From Opitutaceae bacterium (GTDB lineage Bacteria > Verrucomicrobiota > Verrucomicrobiia > Opitutales > Opitutaceae), in the NCBI GenBank assembly GCA_009919985.1, contig RGAX01000047.1, positions 1 to 16,062 on the forward strand: a stretch of 16,062 nt of DNA, given 5' to 3'. Numbering within the stretch: the stretch's first letter is position 1; each line of letters begins with the position of its first letter. The notes below the pieces were generated by a model. That model saw only the letters and a program-made list of their open reading frames with translations, was not told the origin of the DNA and made no database searches. The translations under genes and the position numbers were made by a program. Below are positions 14,639 to 16,062 of the stretch, piece after piece.

Positions 14639-15682
14639 ATGCCGGCAAGCCCGCACATCCTAGTCATCCGCCGGCGTTATCTCGGCGATATCGCTTTGCT
14701 AGGTTTCTTCCTGCGCAATCTCCGACTACATTGGCCTGAGGCCCGCATCGGCGTCCTCACCGAGCCCGCTTACAGCGCTCTCCTAGCACTCAATCCCGAC
14801 ATCACCGGCGCCATCGCCCTGCCGACGAAAATAAGGGCCTGGCCAAAATTCATTAGAACCCTACGGCGCGCCCGCTTTAGCCACGTCTTTGATCTAGATA
14901 ACACCGACAAAACGGCATTCATCACTCGGCTAACCGGCGCCCCCGAGCGCCACGCTATTCACCTCGAAAAACTTCGCCGTCATTTTCCATCTTTCTACAC
15001 CCACACGACATTTATCAGTTCCGAAAAATACGGCACGAGCCACATCACCGAGACCTATTTGGCGATGCTTGCCACCGCCAGAGTGCCCGTCGTCACGCGC
15101 GAAGCCCGCCTGGTCCCGCGCCCCAGCGATATTGCCGCCATCACCGCGCTCGTCGGGCCACCCCAGAAGCACACGCGCAAAATCCTCCTACACCCCGGCA
15201 GCCGTAGCCCTTATCGCGTCTGGCCAGTGGAAAATTTCGCCGCGCTCTGCGACCGCATCCAAGACGAACTCAACGCCCAAATCTTTCTAGTCGGTGGTCC
15301 TGCCGAACGCCCCCTACTCGAAGCCATCAGAACCGCGGCCAAGTCGCATCTGGTCGTCATCGACCGCTCCTTGCCGATTGGCCAATTCGCCGCCCTCGCC
15401 GCTCAATTCGATCTTTTGATCTGTCACGACAGCGGACCGATGCACGTCGCCACCGCCGTCGGCGCGCGCGTCGTAGCACTGGTCGGAGCACAAAATATTA
15501 CCATCTGGGGCCCCGTCGGCCCACACCATCAAATCCTCCAAGCCAGCCAACCCTGCGCCGCAGCCTGCGTCGCGCCCGCCGAGTGTTCACCAGGCGATTC
15601 GTACAAAAACCTTTGCGTGCGCCGCATTACCGTCGCCGAAACCTTCGCCGCCGTACGCACCTCACTCGCCACCGCCCGATGA
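14639..15682 (+). CDS. Glycosyltransferase family 9 (ADP-heptose:LPS heptosyltransferase-like)
   Basis: This 347-residue cytoplasmic or membrane-associated enzyme has the GT9 layout of two Rossmann domains. The N-terminal domain opens with HILVIRRRYLGDIALLGFFL, matching the family's GD motif that holds the acceptor. The C-terminal donor-binding domain contains LLHPGSRSPYRVWP (H185, G187), IFLVGGPAE and DSGPMHVA (264-271), followed by GPVGPHH and a late cysteine-rich stretch (PCAAACVAP, LCVRRI) seen in heptosyltransferases. The family transfers heptose from ADP-heptose onto lipopolysaccharide core or similar acceptors; the actual sugar here is not certain. The stop codon overlaps the start of a GT2 gene by 4 bases, so the two enzymes are probably coupled in one glycan pathway. 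No Shine-Dalgarno is visible before the ATG. Confidence 0.94.
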   Translation: MPASPHILVIRRRYLGDIALLGFFLRNLRLHWPEARIGVLTEPAYSALLALNPDITGAIALPTKIRAWPKFIRTLRRARFSHVFDLDNTDKTAFITRLTGAPERHAIHLEKLRRHFPSFYTHTTFISSEKYGTSHITETYLAMLATARVPVVTREARLVPRPSDIAAITALVGPPQKHTRKILLHPGSRSPYRVWPVENFAALCDRIQDELNAQIFLVGGPAERPLLEAIRTAAKSHLVVIDRSLPIGQFAALAAQFDLLICHDSGPMHVATAVGARVVALVGAQNITIWGPVGPHHQILQASQPCAAACVAPAECSPGDSYKNLCVRRITVAETFAAVRTSLATAR

Positions 15683-16062
15683 GCTCCGCCACTCCGCTCA
15701 TCACCTTCGGCATTCCGGCGTACAACCGCCCTGTCCTACTTGCGGAAACTCTCGCCAGTATCGCCGCTCAAACCGCGGCTATTCCCTACGAAGTGATCGT
15801 GTGCGACGACGGCACACTGCCCGAAACTGCCGCCACCGTGGCACGTTTTCCGGCAGCTAATTTTTTCTATCACCGCAACTCACCGTCGCTTGGGCCGGTC
15901 CGCAATTGGAACGAGGTCATCCACCGCGCCCGCGGCACGTGGGTCATGGTACTTCATGAGGACGACACGCTTTATCCGTGGTACCTAGCCTCTCTCGTCC
16001 CACACCTCCACGAGGATCTCGCCGCGATCTGCACTCGAACCGTATCCGGCTCCACCCCACCC
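15679..16062 (+). CDS. Glycosyltransferase family 2, 3' end missing
   Basis: The ATG at 15679 overlaps the stop codon of the GT9 gene (ATGA), and the frame stays open for 128 codons to the right edge. The translation begins MSSATPLITFGIPAYNRP, followed by LLAETLASIAAQ, VIVCDDG (D43, D44) and VMVLHEDD (D95, D96). These are the GT2 nucleotide-sugar-binding aspartates and the DxD-like metal site in their usual spacing. Such enzymes are inverting GT-A glycosyltransferases that extend polysaccharide, O-antigen or core chains. There is no signal peptide and no membrane segment in the visible part; the C-terminal half, which would show acceptor type or membrane anchoring, lies outside the window. 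Overlap with GT9 implies one operon for envelope glycan assembly. Confidence 0.92.
   Translation, partial: MSSATPLITFGIPAYNRPVLLAETLASIAAQTAAIPYEVIVCDDGTLPETAATVARFPAANFFYHRNSPSLGPVRNWNEVIHRARGTWVMVLHEDDTLYPWYLASLVPHLHEDLAAICTRTVSGSTPP

Overview
The window looks like a chromosomal segment of a Verrucomicrobiota bacterium, most likely Opitutaceae-like. The strongest clue is the minus-strand gene at 4500-7664. It joins an N-terminal beta-propeller dehydrogenase domain, a HEAT-like middle and a C-terminal CxxCH heme domain, an architecture characteristic of the PVC superphylum. The DNA is GC-rich and densely coded. The gene starts show almost no Shine-Dalgarno sequence. No RNA gene, CRISPR array, insertion sequence, phage gene or integrase was seen, and no gap between genes exceeds about 155 bases.

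Region 1 (1-11446) is a peptide-scavenging locus. Three paralogous OppA-type substrate-binding proteins (1-1116, cut by the left edge; 2839-4491; 7771-9483) lie on the plus strand. A secreted M28 zinc aminopeptidase (1175-2827) sits between the first two, and an OppB/OppC permease pair (9636-10553, 10550-11446) follows the third. The PVC-type cytochrome dehydrogenase lies antisense between the second and third binding proteins. The likely logic is that the peptidase trims peptides in the periplasm, several binding proteins capture different peptides, and one permease pair imports them. No OppD/OppF ATPase is present here. The 152-base gap between the third binding protein and OppB holds two hairpins that could set binding protein:permease stoichiometry.

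Region 2 (11485-16062) looks like envelope glycan biosynthesis and export. It holds an MsbA-type half-transporter exporter, an APS kinase (cysC, GTG start), a minus-strand class I SAM methyltransferase, a GT9 heptosyltransferase-like glycosyltransferase and the 5' part of a GT2 glycosyltransferase whose start overlaps the GT9 stop by 4 bases. PAPS made by CysC could serve sulfate assimilation or glycan sulfation; the sequence does not decide.

Overall the families are ordinary. The points worth a second look are the expanded, interleaved binding-protein/peptidase arrangement, the divergent first binding protein, the orphan permease pair, the intercistronic hairpins and the consistent lack of Shine-Dalgarno sequences.
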